Source: Nitrosospira sp. 56-18 (lineage in GTDB: Bacteria; Pseudomonadota; Gammaproteobacteria; Burkholderiales; Nitrosomonadaceae). Taken from it: DNA of 64,000 nucleotides. How positions within the stretch are numbered: the first letter of the stretch is position 1; every line of letters begins with the position of its first letter. The position numbers and the translations under genes were made by a program. The stretch is from the NCBI GenBank assembly GCA_001899235.1, contig MKVR01000013.1, positions 43,569-107,568 of the forward strand. The letters run 5' to 3'. Positions 29,769-38,737 of the stretch are shown here, one piece after another. A model generated the notes under the pieces. The model saw only the letters and a list, made by a program, of their open reading frames with translations, searched no databases and was not told where the DNA came from.

Positions 29769-31073
29769 TTATCGCAGTTTTGGCAAAGGTCCCCACGCGG
29801 GTTCCCTTACATCGCCCGTCTGGGTAGAAAGCTGTTGTCTCGTTCTGCCGTCGCTTGATACAGCTGATAATATACCACGGCCCCCTACTTCAGTTGCATA
29901 AAGGATCATTTTGCCGTTGGGGGCATAACTGGGCGATTCGTCAAATTGCGAATCGGTAAGCAGTTGCACCTGGCTGGTTGCCAAATCCTGTATTGCGACG
30001 TTGAATCTGCCGCCACTGCGATGGATGAAGGTGAAGCGTTTGCCGTCGGGGCTGTAATGCGGGCTCACGTTATAGCTGCCCTCGAAAGTGAGGCGCTCCG
30101 CCGTGCGGGAAGTCTGCCCGGATACCGGCATGCGATAGATCTGCGGCGTGCCGCCGCGGTCGGATGTAAAAATGATATGTTTCCCATCCGGAGAAAAACT
30201 GGGTTCCGTATCGATTCCAGGACTCTGGGTAAGTCTTTGCAGGCCTCCCCCGTCGCTATTGACGAGAAAGATCTGCGAACCTCCCATCAGAGAAAGCACG
30301 ACAGCAAGTTTTTTCCCGTCGGGCGACCATACGGGGGCGCTGTTGCTGCCCCTGAAGTTGGCAACTGCCTTGCGCGTGCGCGTGGCAAGCGTTTGCACAT
30401 AGACCACGGGCTTCTTGTTCTCGAAAGATACATAGGCGAGCTGTGTTCCGTCCGGCGACCATGAGGGAGAGATGATCGGCTCGGTGTATTCGATTACGGG
30501 CTGGGCATTGAAGCCATCCGCGTCTGCCACCTGAAGCGCATATTTCTTTCCCTGCTTCACAATATAGGCTATGCGGGTGCTGAACACGCCCACGTCGCCG
30601 GTCAGCTTTTCATAGATCATATCGGCGATGCGATGGGCCGCCGCCCGCAATTGCCCGGCAGGCACCGTTTCGCTATAGCTGGCCAGTCGCGCCTGCCTTG
30701 CCACGTCCAGCAGGGTGACGCGTATGGCCACTTGTCCATCGGGAAGGGCGACAGTGCTGCCGATAACCAGCGCACCGGCACCGCGGCCGATCCAGTCCGG
30801 GTACGACACCTGGGTAGGCTCGTGCGGCGTCAGGCCGGTGGTATCTACCAGCCGAAACAGGCCGCTGCGCTGCAAATCGGCGGCCACAACCGGAGTAACG
30901 CCTTGCGCCAGCTTTTCTTCCGTGGCGAAAGGAACGATGGCGATAGGAATCTGCGTTGCGCCTCCTCCAAAAATCTCGATATCGAGCGCAGCCTGCAAGG
31001 GGGACGAACTGATCAGCCAGAAGAGCAGGGCAAGAGCTTGGGGAAAGCGGCGCGGATGAATCCACATGGACAT
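29769..31073 (-). CDS. tolB: Tol-Pal system beta-propeller protein TolB
   Basis: A 434-residue periplasmic protein with signal peptide ending Leu-Gln-Ala near residue 29, an N-terminal alpha/beta domain and a six-bladed propeller. The blades show as repeats of Trp-Ser-Pro-Asp-Gly and Phe-Ser-Pro-Asp-Gly-Lys. It binds Pal and colicins in model species. The start at 31073 is chosen so that the signal peptide begins just after an upstream run that would overlap tolA; 31067 is an alternative ATG. Confidence 0.94.
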   Translation of the reverse strand: MSMWIHPRRFPQALALLFWLISSSPLQAALDIEIFGGGATQIPIAIVPFATEEKLAQGVTPVVAADLQRSGLFRLVDTTGLTPHEPTQVSYPDWIGRGAGALVIGSTVALPDGQVAIRVTLLDVARQARLASYSETVPAGQLRAAAHRIADMIYEKLTGDVGVFSTRIAYIVKQGKKYALQVADADGFNAQPVIEYTEPIISPSWSPDGTQLAYVSFENKKPVVYVQTLATRTRKAVANFRGSNSAPVWSPDGKKLAVVLSLMGGSQIFLVNSDGGGLQRLTQSPGIDTEPSFSPDGKHIIFTSDRGGTPQIYRMPVSGQTSRTAERLTFEGSYNVSPHYSPDGKRFTFIHRSGGRFNVAIQDLATSQVQLLTDSQFDESPSYAPNGKMILYATEVGGRGILSAVSSDGRTRQQLSTQTGDVREPAWGPLPKLR

Positions 31074-31116
31074 AATTCTCGGCAAATTTCGCAGAATATA
31101 CTGGGGATTATAACAG

Positions 31117-32001
31117 TCATTCACGATAATGCACCTTCAGGTTCAAGTTGCGGAATTTCGGAAACAACGCGGGATCGGGCGGTACGGGCAGGGGTTTGGA
31201 CAAAAAAATCGCCCGCTCCACGGCCTCGTCGAAACCAGCATGGCCGCTGCTACTGCGTAATCTCGCATCGAGAATATCCCCGCCCGGAAGCAGGGTCACA
31301 TCAAATTCCGCAACGGGATTCCCCGGCAGATCAGGCGGCATGATGATGTTTCTCTTGATCTTGGCGAGAATCCTGGCCTTGTACTCGGCTATCTCGTTGG
31401 ACAGCCGCGACTGGGCGGCTGCCTGCGCCTGCAGCTTTTCCTCTGCTTCTTCTTCCCGCCTCAGCCGCTCTACCTCGGCGGCTACTCTTGCTTGCTGCTC
31501 CTTCGCTTTCAGCTCTTTCTCTTCCTTTTCCTTTTGCGCCCTGAGCTCCTTCTCTATCCGCTCCTTCTGATCTTTCTCCGCGGACTGCCTGGTTTCCGGG
31601 GACTTCTTTTCCACCGGCTTCTTTTCCACCGGCTTGGGTTTCTCGATTTTTTCCTCGACCGCGATCTCCGGTTTCGGAGGCGGCGGAGGCGGGGGAGCCT
31701 CTTTTACCTGGGGCGGCGGTTCAGCCGGCTTGGGCGCGGGCGGCGGCACGGGTTTGGCAGGCGGCTGGACAAGCGGAACGGGCCGGGGAGGAGGAGCAGG
31801 CTGAGGGCGCGGAGCAGGTTGGGGGGGCGGAGGCAGGCTGCTCCATAAATCGACCATCATATTTTCGGGCGGATAAGTCCTCCAGTTAAAACCGAAGATC
31901 AGAAACCCCAGGAAAAGCAAATGCACCAGCACCGCCAGGATGCCAGCCGGCACCAATCCTGGTTCGACATGCGAAGGATCTCGCAGCGCAGCGGCTCTCA
32001 T
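31117..32001 (-). CDS. tolA: Tol-Pal system protein TolA
   Basis: A 294-residue inner-membrane protein. One membrane helix at about residues 18-38, then a proline-rich stretch (about 55-110), a long Lys/Glu/Ala helical part (about 110-200) and a C-terminal TonB-like domain with the Gly-Gly-Asp-Ile-Leu-Asp-Ala block. It spans the periplasm and transmits energy from TolQR to the outer membrane. The proline-rich region is unusually rich in Pro-Pro-Pro runs, as in other betaproteobacterial TolA. Confidence 0.93.
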   Translation of the reverse strand: MRAAALRDPSHVEPGLVPAGILAVLVHLLFLGFLIFGFNWRTYPPENMMVDLWSSLPPPPQPAPRPQPAPPPRPVPLVQPPAKPVPPPAPKPAEPPPQVKEAPPPPPPPKPEIAVEEKIEKPKPVEKKPVEKKSPETRQSAEKDQKERIEKELRAQKEKEEKELKAKEQQARVAAEVERLRREEEAEEKLQAQAAAQSRLSNEIAEYKARILAKIKRNIIMPPDLPGNPVAEFDVTLLPGGDILDARLRSSSGHAGFDEAVERAIFLSKPLPVPPDPALFPKFRNLNLKVHYRE

Positions 32002-32027
32002 TTTGTCTTCATATGAGGCGTGCGCCT

Positions 32028-32444
32028 TTATTTCGGCCTGGCCAGCAGCCCTACCTTCTTCACCTGCTGCTGTTGCAGTACATCCATCACGTTTATTACT
32101 TCCTCATATTTCACATCCTTGTCCGCCGCAATGACGACCGGCTGTTCCGTATTCTGCGACTGTTTGCGCTTGATCGCCTCGACCAGCACCTTGCGGTCGA
32201 TCTTTTGTTCGCCCTCCGTGCCGGAACGGTCATGCAACGTGAGGCTGCCGTTTGCCTTGATCACGATTTCGAGTGGCGCTACCGGCGGCGCCAGGGACTT
32301 GCCGATCTGCGGCAATTCAATCTGGCCGGGGGTGATCAGCGGTGCGGTTATCATGAAGATCACGAGCAGCACCAGCATGACGTCGATATAGGGAACGACG
32401 TTGATTTCGTTTATCAGCCGGCGTTTGGCGCGTCGCTCAGCCAT
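32028..32444 (-). CDS. tolR: Tol-Pal system protein TolR
   Basis: A 138-residue ExbD/TolR protein. The helix with the proton-path aspartate (Pro-Tyr-Ile-Asp-Val-Met-Leu-Val-Leu) lies near residue 20, and a periplasmic domain follows. The ATG at 32444 gives the usual N-terminus Met-Ala-Glu-Arg-Arg; the longer frame to 32465 is possible. Part of the TolQ-TolR motor. Confidence 0.95.
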   Translation of the reverse strand: MAERRAKRRLINEINVVPYIDVMLVLLVIFMITAPLITPGQIELPQIGKSLAPPVAPLEIVIKANGSLTLHDRSGTEGEQKIDRKVLVEAIKRKQSQNTEQPVVIAADKDVKYEEVINVMDVLQQQQVKKVGLLARPK

Positions 32445-32513
32445 GGCGCCCTTCCCTGCTTTCATCGCTTTGACTATCCAGGGAATATCCTTCCAGTGAA
32501 ATCATCTTCATTT

Positions 32514-33200
32514 TCATCCGGTCGCCTGGCGCTGCAGTACGTTGGACAATTCCTCCATGAAGCTTTCGAAGCGCGTGGCCAGGCGGTCTATGCTGTTGGC
32601 GTAGCGGTTATAGGCAATCACCGCCGGTATTGCCGCGAACAGCCCCATGGCGGTGGCGATCAACGCCTCGGCAATTCCCGGCGCGACGTGGGCAATGGTG
32701 GCCTGGTTCACGTTGGAGAGGCCGCGGAAGGAATTCATGATCCCCCATACGGTCCCGAACAACCCGATATAAGGACTGACCGACCCCACCGTGGCAAGAA
32801 AGGAAAGATGCGATTCGAGGTTGTCCATCTCGCGCTGGTATGTCGCGCGCATGGCCCGGCGGGTGCCGTCCATCACCGTGCTGATATCCATGCCCGGCTG
32901 GCGTTTGTGCTTGATAAATTCCCGGAAACCCGCTTCAAAAATCCGTTCCATGCTTCCCGCCGTATGGCGGGAAGCGGCAGCGCTTTGATACAGCGCGTTG
33001 AGATCCGGCCCCTTCCAGAAAATGTTTTCAAACTCGTCGCTCTGCCGTATCGCCTGCCTGATCACGAACAGCTTGCGAAAGATATACCACCACGACAGGA
33101 AGGATGTCAGCAGCAGCAGCAGCATCACCAGCTGCACCGGCAGGCTTGCGCTGCCGATGAGGTGGAACAGGGACATGTCCTGTATGATGGTCGCGTTCAT
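32514..33200 (-). CDS. tolQ: Tol-Pal system protein TolQ
   Basis: A 228-residue MotA/TolQ/ExbB proton channel with three membrane segments (about residues 18-38, 135-155 and 170-190) and the Gly-Leu-Phe-Gly-Thr-Val-Trp-Gly motif. The ATG at 33200 overlaps the ybgC stop by four bases, which supports this start over the longer frame. Confidence 0.95.
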   Translation of the reverse strand: MNATIIQDMSLFHLIGSASLPVQLVMLLLLLTSFLSWWYIFRKLFVIRQAIRQSDEFENIFWKGPDLNALYQSAAASRHTAGSMERIFEAGFREFIKHKRQPGMDISTVMDGTRRAMRATYQREMDNLESHLSFLATVGSVSPYIGLFGTVWGIMNSFRGLSNVNQATIAHVAPGIAEALIATAMGLFAAIPAVIAYNRYANSIDRLATRFESFMEELSNVLQRQATG

Positions 33201-33637
33201 GGATGCTTTCCAATGGCATGGCCGATCCGGTGGCGCAGCGGCACGGGAAAGCTGGCGGGCTTGAGGCTTTCCGTCCCCACGCAAACTGCATGGACTGTTG
33301 CGCGGGCAAGTACGATGGAGTCCCGCAGCACTTGCTGCGCGAACGCTATCCGGCTTCTGCCCAATTCGACAGGCTGGACCGAGACATGCAGCAGATCGTC
33401 CAGCACGGCTGGTTTGAGGTATTCAATATCGAGCGAACGTATCATGAAAATTACCTTGTAAGTTTGAATCAGGGAATGAATATCAAACCCCAGCTCCCGC
33501 AACCACTCGTAGCGCGCACGCTCCAGGAAGTCGAGATAGGTTGAATGATAAACCACTCCACCCGCATCGGTGTCCTGATAATACACCCGTACGGGCAGCG
33601 TAAAAATTGTGCCGGGGGGCGAGCTGGGCGAATCCAT
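33197..33637 (-). CDS. ybgC: tol-pal system-associated acyl-CoA thioesterase YbgC
   Basis: A 146-residue hot-dog fold thioesterase. The catalytic block Val-Tyr-Tyr-Gln-Asp-Thr-Asp-Ala-Gly-Gly-Val-Val-Tyr-His is intact near residue 17. YbgC hydrolyses acyl-CoA or acyl-ACP at the inner membrane and is the usual first gene of the tol-pal operon. Confidence 0.94.
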   Translation of the reverse strand: MDSPSSPPGTIFTLPVRVYYQDTDAGGVVYHSTYLDFLERARYEWLRELGFDIHSLIQTYKVIFMIRSLDIEYLKPAVLDDLLHVSVQPVELGRSRIAFAQQVLRDSIVLARATVHAVCVGTESLKPASFPVPLRHRIGHAIGKHP

Positions 33638-33728
33638 TTTTATTATTTTTAATGTTTTCGATTACGAAGGGCTAATAAGGGAAGCGCTTTCCTGGGTTGG
33701 CATGCCGGATATCGGAGTCTCAGTGGTT

Positions 33729-34793
33729 TCAGTGGCTTTCTTCCCATAATTCCCGGCTCAAGTCCGCGTTCAGTCCGCCGAGGCCGTTTTTTGGAAGCGG
33801 CAGGCCAAAATGCTGATAACTGACGGAGGTTGCCATTCGCCCGCGCGGCGTGCGTTTCAGGTAACCCTGCTGGATCAGGTAGGGTTCCAGCACGTCTTCG
33901 ATGGTTCCTCGCTCCTCGCTGATGGCCGCGGCAAGATTATCCACGCCTACGGGGCCGCCGCCGAATTTTTCCATTACCGCAAGCAGCAGCTTTCTATCCA
34001 TTACATCGAGGCCGAGTACATCCACATCCAGCATGATGAGTGCGTCATCCGCTACAGGACGGGTGATGCGCCCATCGGCTTTGACTTCGGCGAAATCCCG
34101 CACCCGCCGCAGCAGGCGGTTGACTATGCGGGGAGTGCCGCGAGAGCGGCGGGCAATTTCCATTGCCCCGTCCGGGCTGATTTCCGCATTCAGCAGGCCG
34201 GCGGATCGGGTAACGATCCGGGTCAGCTCTTCCACCGAATAGAATTCGAGCCGCGAAATGATGCCGAAGCGATCCCGCAACGGATTGGTGAGCATTCCCG
34301 CGCGCGTGGTAGCCCCCACCAGGGTGAACGGCGGCAGATCGAGCTTGACCGAGCGCGCAGCCGGGCCTTCGCCTATCATGATATCCAGCTGATAGTCCTC
34401 CAGCGCCGGGTAAAGAATCTCCTCCACCACGGGGGACAGGCGATGGATCTCGTCTATGAACAGGACATCGTTGGGTTCGAGGTTGGTCAGCAGCGCAGCC
34501 AGGTCGCCCGGGCGCTCCAATACCGGCCCGGAGGTATGGCGCAGGCTGACACCCATCTCGCGGGCTATGATGTGGGCGAGCGTCGTCTTGCCCAAACCGG
34601 GCGGACCGAACAGCAGCACATGATCCAGCGCTTCCCTTCGGCGCCGTGCGGCTTCAATGAAGATCTGCAGCTGGCCGCGAATTTTTTCCTGGCCGACATA
34701 TTCGTCCAGGTGCTGGGGACGCAAGGCACGCTCCAGCTCTTCTTCCTTGAAAGAAACTGGCGTGGAGGTGATTAATCGATCGGTTTCAATCAT
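33729..34793 (-). CDS. ruvB: Holliday junction branch migration helicase RuvB
   Basis: A 354-residue AAA+ motor that drives branch migration with RuvA. Walker A is Gly-Pro-Pro-Gly-Leu-Gly-Lys-Thr near residue 66, Walker B is Leu-Phe-Ile-Asp-Glu-Ile-His-Arg, and a C-terminal winged-helix domain holds Thr-Pro-Arg-Gly-Arg. It is separated from ruvA by 148 bp, a wider gap than usual. Confidence 0.97.
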   Translation of the reverse strand: MIETDRLITSTPVSFKEEELERALRPQHLDEYVGQEKIRGQLQIFIEAARRRREALDHVLLFGPPGLGKTTLAHIIAREMGVSLRHTSGPVLERPGDLAALLTNLEPNDVLFIDEIHRLSPVVEEILYPALEDYQLDIMIGEGPAARSVKLDLPPFTLVGATTRAGMLTNPLRDRFGIISRLEFYSVEELTRIVTRSAGLLNAEISPDGAMEIARRSRGTPRIVNRLLRRVRDFAEVKADGRITRPVADDALIMLDVDVLGLDVMDRKLLLAVMEKFGGGPVGVDNLAAAISEERGTIEDVLEPYLIQQGYLKRTPRGRMATSVSYQHFGLPLPKNGLGGLNADLSRELWEESH

Positions 34794-34840
34794 TCAGTAA
34801 TGCGCCACTCTCCTATGACAGCATGCCGGTACGTGCCAAT

Positions 34841-34936
34841 ATGCAAACGTGCAAACGTACCAAAGCAAGAGCGGCGGGTCGCAAGCAAATGGGCGGGAAC
34901 TTTTGACTGTTTCCCAGCCTGTTTGCGTGTTTGCAT
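34841..34936. repeat. large imperfect inverted repeat between ruvA and ruvB
   Basis: The arms at 34841-34857 (atgcaaacgtgcaaacg) and 34920-34936 (tgtttgcgtgtttgcat) are inverse to each other at 14 of 17 positions, with about 62 bases between. The left arm is itself a tandem of the word gcaaacgt. It would form a long stem-loop in the ruvA-ruvB message. Confidence 0.55.
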
Positions 34937-34941
34937 GACTC

Positions 34942-35544
34942 TTATTTGTCCACCTTGTCCCTGGACAGAAGCTTCAACGCCTGGCGGATGCCGTCGGATA
35001 CCGCAATATCGGGAGCGAGTTGCCTGACAGCCCAGTTTGCCTCCCGGTCATTATACCCCAGGGACAACAGCGCATTCAGGACATCGCTGCCGCCTCTTGC
35101 ATCCGGCGTGGCACCCGCAGCATTCGCTATGCCGGTCAGCGGCAGGTTGAGCTTGTCGCGCAATTCCAGCAGCAGGCGCTCCGCTGTTTTTTTTCCTATG
35201 CCCGGGATTCTGACGAGGCGCGCGCTATCCTGGGAAGTCACCGCATGGTGCAGGTCCGAAACGCTCAAGCCGGACAATAGAGCAAGAGCGGTTCTTACCC
35301 CTACTCCGGAGATTTTCACAAGTTGGCGAAAGGCCTGCCGCTCCGCATCGGTTGCAAACCCGAAAAGCAGATGCGCATCCTCGCGCACCATCAGATGGGT
35401 ATGCAGCATCACCTGCGCACCGACGTCGGGCAGGTTGTAGAAGGTGCTCATCGGCACGTCCACCTCGTACCCCACCCCCTGCACGTCGATCAGGACCAGC
35501 GGCGGGAGTTTTTCCAGAAGCTTGCCGGTAATCCTGCCGATCAT
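34942..35544 (-). CDS. ruvA: Holliday junction branch migration complex subunit RuvA
   Basis: A 200-residue protein that binds Holliday junctions as a tetramer and loads RuvB. The OB-fold starts Met-Ile-Gly-Arg-Ile-Thr-Gly. Helix-hairpin-helix motifs (Ile-Ser-Gly-Val-Gly and Ile-Pro-Gly-Ile-Gly-Lys-Lys-Thr) follow near residues 78 and 112, and the C-terminal RuvB-contact domain ends it. The ATG at 35544 overlaps the ruvC stop; the longer open frame upstream is a shadow of ruvC. Confidence 0.96.
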   Translation of the reverse strand: MIGRITGKLLEKLPPLVLIDVQGVGYEVDVPMSTFYNLPDVGAQVMLHTHLMVREDAHLLFGFATDAERQAFRQLVKISGVGVRTALALLSGLSVSDLHHAVTSQDSARLVRIPGIGKKTAERLLLELRDKLNLPLTGIANAAGATPDARGGSDVLNALLSLGYNDREANWAVRQLAPDIAVSDGIRQALKLLSRDKVDK

Positions 35545-36110
35545 ACCAGCCGTCCCCGCTTCATGCGGTAGCCAGCGGTGGAAATCCCGCCCAGCCCCAG
35601 TCCCCCGTGAGCGTGGCAGATGGCGCAGGCAAGCGCATCCGCGGCATCCGCGCTGGGGTTTCCGGCAAGCTGCAATAGCCTTCTGACCATTTCCTGCACC
35701 TGTTCCTTTCTTGCATGGCCCCTGCCCACCACCGCCTGCTTGATCTGCAGCGCCGTATATTCGGCGACAACGAGATTGTTCAGGACAGCGGTGCAAACCG
35801 CGGCGCCGCGCGCCTGCCCCAGCATGAGCGTGGATTTCGGATTGACATTGACGAATACCTGCTCTACGGCGACCTGGTTGGGGCGATGTTCGGTAATCAC
35901 CTCGTTCAGGTGATCCATGATGGATTTCAGGCGCAGCGGCAACTCGCCATCCACGGTCTTGATGCATCCGCTGCTGATGTATGTCAGCTTGCCGCTGTTG
36001 ATTTCGATGACCCCGAAGCCGGTGATGCGCAGGCCAGGGTCTATGCCAAGGATACGGATTTTCCTGCCCTTCTCGTCTTTCCCATCTTTCCTGTTTCGGG
36101 TGTCCCGCAA
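35541..36110 (-). CDS. ruvC: crossover junction endodeoxyribonuclease RuvC
   Basis: A 189-residue Holliday junction resolvase. Catalytic acidic residues are visible in Gly-Ile-Asp-Pro-Gly, Ala-Val-Glu-Gln-Val and Ala-Ala-Asp-Ala-Leu-Ala. The first 17 residues are a Lys/Arg/Asp-rich extension absent from E. coli RuvC, so a later start is possible. It is coupled to ruvA by an ATGA overlap and lies three bases after yebC. Confidence 0.95.
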   Translation of the reverse strand: MRDTRNRKDGKDEKGRKIRILGIDPGLRITGFGVIEINSGKLTYISSGCIKTVDGELPLRLKSIMDHLNEVITEHRPNQVAVEQVFVNVNPKSTLMLGQARGAAVCTAVLNNLVVAEYTALQIKQAVVGRGHARKEQVQEMVRRLLQLAGNPSADAADALACAICHAHGGLGLGGISTAGYRMKRGRLV

Positions 36111-36113
36111 AAG

Positions 36114-36839
36114 CTATTCATCGATTACCGCGGTAGTGTAAACCTCTTGTACATCGTCTATATTTTCCAGCGCATCCAGCAATTTTTGCATTTTTGCCGC
36201 TTCGTCTCCCGCGAGGAGCGTTTCGCTAGCCGGTTTCATTGTTACTTCGCCCAATTCCGCCTTGAAGCCGGCCTTGTCCAGCGCAGCCCTGATTTCGACA
36301 AACTCATATGGTGCCGTAATCACTTCAATGCTTTTGTCGTTATTGGTGACGATGTCCTCCGCGCCTGCTTCCAGCGCTGCCTCCATCAATTTGTTTTCAT
36401 CCGTTCCCGGGGGAAACAGCAACTGGCCGCAATGCTTGAACAGGAAGGCCACCGAGCCATCGGTCCCCAGATTGCCGCCATACTTGGTGAATGCGTGGCG
36501 CACATCCGCGACCGTCCGCACCCGGTTGTCGGTCATGCAGTCGACCAGCACCGCCGCCCCGGCAATTCCGTAGCCCTCGTAGCGCACTTCCTCATAATTC
36601 ACCCCTTCAAGGTCTCCGCTGCCCCGCTTGATCGCCCGTTCGACGTTGTCCTTGGGCATGTTTTGCTCGTAGGCCTTGTCCACCGCCAGCCGCAGCCGGG
36701 GGTTGCTGTTGGGATCGCCGCCACCCATCCGGGCAGCCACGGTAATTTCCTTGATGAGCCGGGTGAAAATCTTCCCCCGTTTCGCATCCTGCGCCGCTTT
36801 TTTGTGCTTGATATTAGCCCACTTGCTATGACCAGCCAT
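36114..36839 (-). CDS. yebC: YebC/PmpR family DNA-binding regulatory protein
   Basis: A 241-residue protein with the exact family start [14 protein letters not shown]. Relatives act as transcription regulators, and recent work links the family to translation of proline-rich stretches. It heads the yebC-ruvCAB group, the normal arrangement in proteobacteria. Confidence 0.95.
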   Translation of the reverse strand: MAGHSKWANIKHKKAAQDAKRGKIFTRLIKEITVAARMGGGDPNSNPRLRLAVDKAYEQNMPKDNVERAIKRGSGDLEGVNYEEVRYEGYGIAGAAVLVDCMTDNRVRTVADVRHAFTKYGGNLGTDGSVAFLFKHCGQLLFPPGTDENKLMEAALEAGAEDIVTNNDKSIEVITAPYEFVEIRAALDKAGFKAELGEVTMKPASETLLAGDEAAKMQKLLDALENIDDVQEVYTTAVIDE

Positions 36840-36966
36840 GATGCCCTTGTCCTTTACTTTGTTCTTTCTTCCTTAAGGTAGTGCAATGGTATCATCCTGT
36901 CTCTGCAGGATAAAGCGTGGGAGCGTCTTATCAAGATGCTGCAAGCGAAGCGGCTATGAGCCCGTG

Positions 36967-38088
36967 TCATGCAGGCCATCGATAAGGCGTAACATCCAGC
37001 GGCTGGGGCTGGCCAAGTATCATGTTGCCCAGAATAAGAGCGCTGCCGGGCGCCATGGTCACCCCATAGCGATAATGGCCGCTGTTGAGATAAAGGTTTC
37101 CGATATCCGGGTGGCGATCGATGACGGGAATATTACCGGGTGAACCGGGACGCAATCCTGCCCAGTGACTTGCCAGCGTGTCCTCCGCCAGGGCGGCCAG
37201 AAGCGTATGCGCTTTTGCCAGCAGTCCCCCCCTGGCTTCACTGGTAGCCTCCCTGTTGAAGCCGGCCTCCTCCACTGTGCTGCCGGCGAGAATGTGGCCG
37301 TCCCGGCGCGGTATCAGGTAGAAATCCTCCCGCTCCCGCAGCACGATAGGCGAAAGCATGCCGGGCGGCAGCTTGAACAGCAGGATCTGTCCGCGCACCG
37401 GCCGGATTTCCAGCTTCGATCCATATTCCCGCAGAAGCTGACGGCTCCAGGCGCCAGCGGTGACGATGTAGCAGGCCGCGCTGTATTCATCGCCGCCGCT
37501 GGTGCGTATCGACCGAACCCGTCCACGCTCCACCTTCCAGTCCGTCACCTCCGTATTTTCGATGATGGTGGCACTGCCCGAGCACGTGATGGATGCGATG
37601 AGCGCTTGCAGCAGGCGGGGATTGCGCACCTGGCTGGTTTCGGGCAGCCAGAGCGCTTCTTCGTTGCACGCGAGCGCTGGCGCAATTTCATGAGAGCGCA
37701 CCCTTTGCAGGGCAAGCGCGTGGCGCGCGCACCAGGCTTCAGCGCTGTTGCGCTGATAGCGGGCTTCGTCATGTTCTGGCGGCAGCGTGGAAGAATCGGG
37801 CAGCACCAGCATGCCACTGGCCTGGTATTCGGGATCGATCCCGGTCTGTTGCCGTAGCGTTTCGATGAATCCGGGATAGAGCTTGTTGCTTAACTGTGTG
37901 AGGCGGGTTACCGGTTCGGCATAATTCCAGGGCAGCAGCGGCGAGAGTATGCCGGCACCTGCCCATGACGCTTCGCGTCCGCAATGGCCGCGCTCCAGTA
38001 TGGTTACCGCCATCTCCGATTGCAGCAGCCGGTGGGCCGTCGCCAGCCCGGCGATTCCTCCCCCTATCACAATGGCATCTGTATTCAA
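36967..38088 (-). CDS. thiO: glycine oxidase ThiO
   Basis: A 373-residue FAD-dependent amine oxidase that makes the glycine imine for the thiazole ring of thiamine. The N-terminal FAD motif Gly-Gly-Gly-Ile-Ala-Gly-Leu-Ala-Thr-Ala-His lies at residues 8-18, the Glu-Ala-Ser-Trp-Ala-Gly-Ala-Gly block follows, and Gly-His-Tyr-Arg-Tyr-Gly-Val is near the C-terminus. No thiamine gene is adjacent, so the assignment rests on family. It is followed by 127 bp without gene before yebC. Confidence 0.9.
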   Translation of the reverse strand: MNTDAIVIGGGIAGLATAHRLLQSEMAVTILERGHCGREASWAGAGILSPLLPWNYAEPVTRLTQLSNKLYPGFIETLRQQTGIDPEYQASGMLVLPDSSTLPPEHDEARYQRNSAEAWCARHALALQRVRSHEIAPALACNEEALWLPETSQVRNPRLLQALIASITCSGSATIIENTEVTDWKVERGRVRSIRTSGGDEYSAACYIVTAGAWSRQLLREYGSKLEIRPVRGQILLFKLPPGMLSPIVLREREDFYLIPRRDGHILAGSTVEEAGFNREATSEARGGLLAKAHTLLAALAEDTLASHWAGLRPGSPGNIPVIDRHPDIGNLYLNSGHYRYGVTMAPGSALILGNMILGQPQPLDVTPYRWPA

Positions 38089-38184
38089 ACTGAACGCCCA
38101 TCAGCAGTCGATTGAATTCGGGATTCTGGGGCTAAACCTGCTTTGGAGCAATGCGATGGCGGGAAATACCTGATCGGAATGGCT

Positions 38185-38212
38185 TTGATATCGGGGGATG
38201 AGCCGGTATAAT
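38185..38212 (+). promoter_or_regulatory. candidate promoter of tRNA-Lys
   Basis: TTGATA at 38185-38190 and TATAAT at 38207-38212 are 16 bases apart, a strong sigma-70 type pair. The tRNA starts 25 bases downstream of the -10 box, as expected for a short leader. Confidence 0.75.
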
Positions 38213-38236
38213 GCGTGTCCCTCCGGGTATCCTCTT

Positions 38237-38312
38237 GGGCCGTTAGCTCAGCCGGTAGAGCAGCGGACTTTTAATCCGTTGGTCGGCAGTTCGAATCTGC
38301 CACGGCCTACCA
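38237..38312 (+). tRNA. tRNA-Lys(UUU)
   Basis: The 76-base sequence folds as a normal cloverleaf. The acceptor stem is GGGCCGT with ACGGCCT, the D stem is GCTC/GAGC, the anticodon stem is GCGGA/TCCGT with loop CTTTTAA (anticodon TTT), and the T stem is GGCAG/CTGCC with loop TTCGAAT. The CCA end is encoded. Confidence 0.97.
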
Positions 38313-38370
38313 GAAAATCAAGCAGTCAAGAGAGGTATTCCTGTAACTCATTTTTGATAGCGGGGGAAAT

Positions 38371-38395
38371 ATAGCCGGTTTATAACCGCTATTTT
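38371..38395 (+). terminator. candidate terminator after tRNA-Lys
   Basis: ATAGCCGGTT and AACCGCTAT pair with one bulged C around a three-base loop and are followed by TTTT. Its place about 60 bases behind the tRNA fits an intrinsic terminator of the tRNA transcript. Confidence 0.55.
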
Positions 38396-38526
38396 AATAA
38401 AGACGGAAACAGCCTTGCGGCCGTTCCTACCCGCTTTATTTCCACCTTGCCGGCCTCGCTCTTCGGCCGCTTGATTAACCAGACCTCGCTCGGCTACCGG
38501 ATCAACCGCAGCATGAGTGTTTGACG

Positions 38527-38733
38527 ATGCGTTGGATAGCCCCTACCGAAAAGGACTCCGCTTCCATCTCGCTCGAAAAGCGCTTGTGGGATGCCGCGGA
38601 CCAGTTTCGCGCCAATTCCGGCCTCAAGGCGCAGGAATATTCCGGCCCCATTCTCGGCCTCATCTTCCTGCGCTTTGCCGAAGTCCGCTTCGCCCTCCAG
38701 CGCAGCAGGCTGGAAGCTGCCGGTGCTTCCTCA
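38527..38733 (+). pseudogene. N-terminal fragment of type I modification subunit HsdM
   Basis: About the first 60 codons match HsdM: [10 protein letters not shown], then [14 protein letters not shown]. After about codon 65 the match stops and the frame leads into nonsense. The SAM-binding and catalytic parts are missing. HsdR-like sequence follows directly in another frame, so the rest of hsdM and the whole of hsdS were lost by deletion. The exact junction cannot be fixed by eye. It lies about 210 bp behind the tRNA-Lys gene. Confidence 0.75.
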
Positions 38734-38737
38734 CGCC

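Noticed and set aside
33675..33695. GGAAGCGC word between ybgC and ruvB as another family-2 end
   Set aside because: Only eight or nine bases agree and the flanks differ; likely chance.
36885..36930. ATCCTG/CAGGAT hairpin between yebC and thiO as terminator
   Set aside because: Six-base stem without a following T run on either strand.
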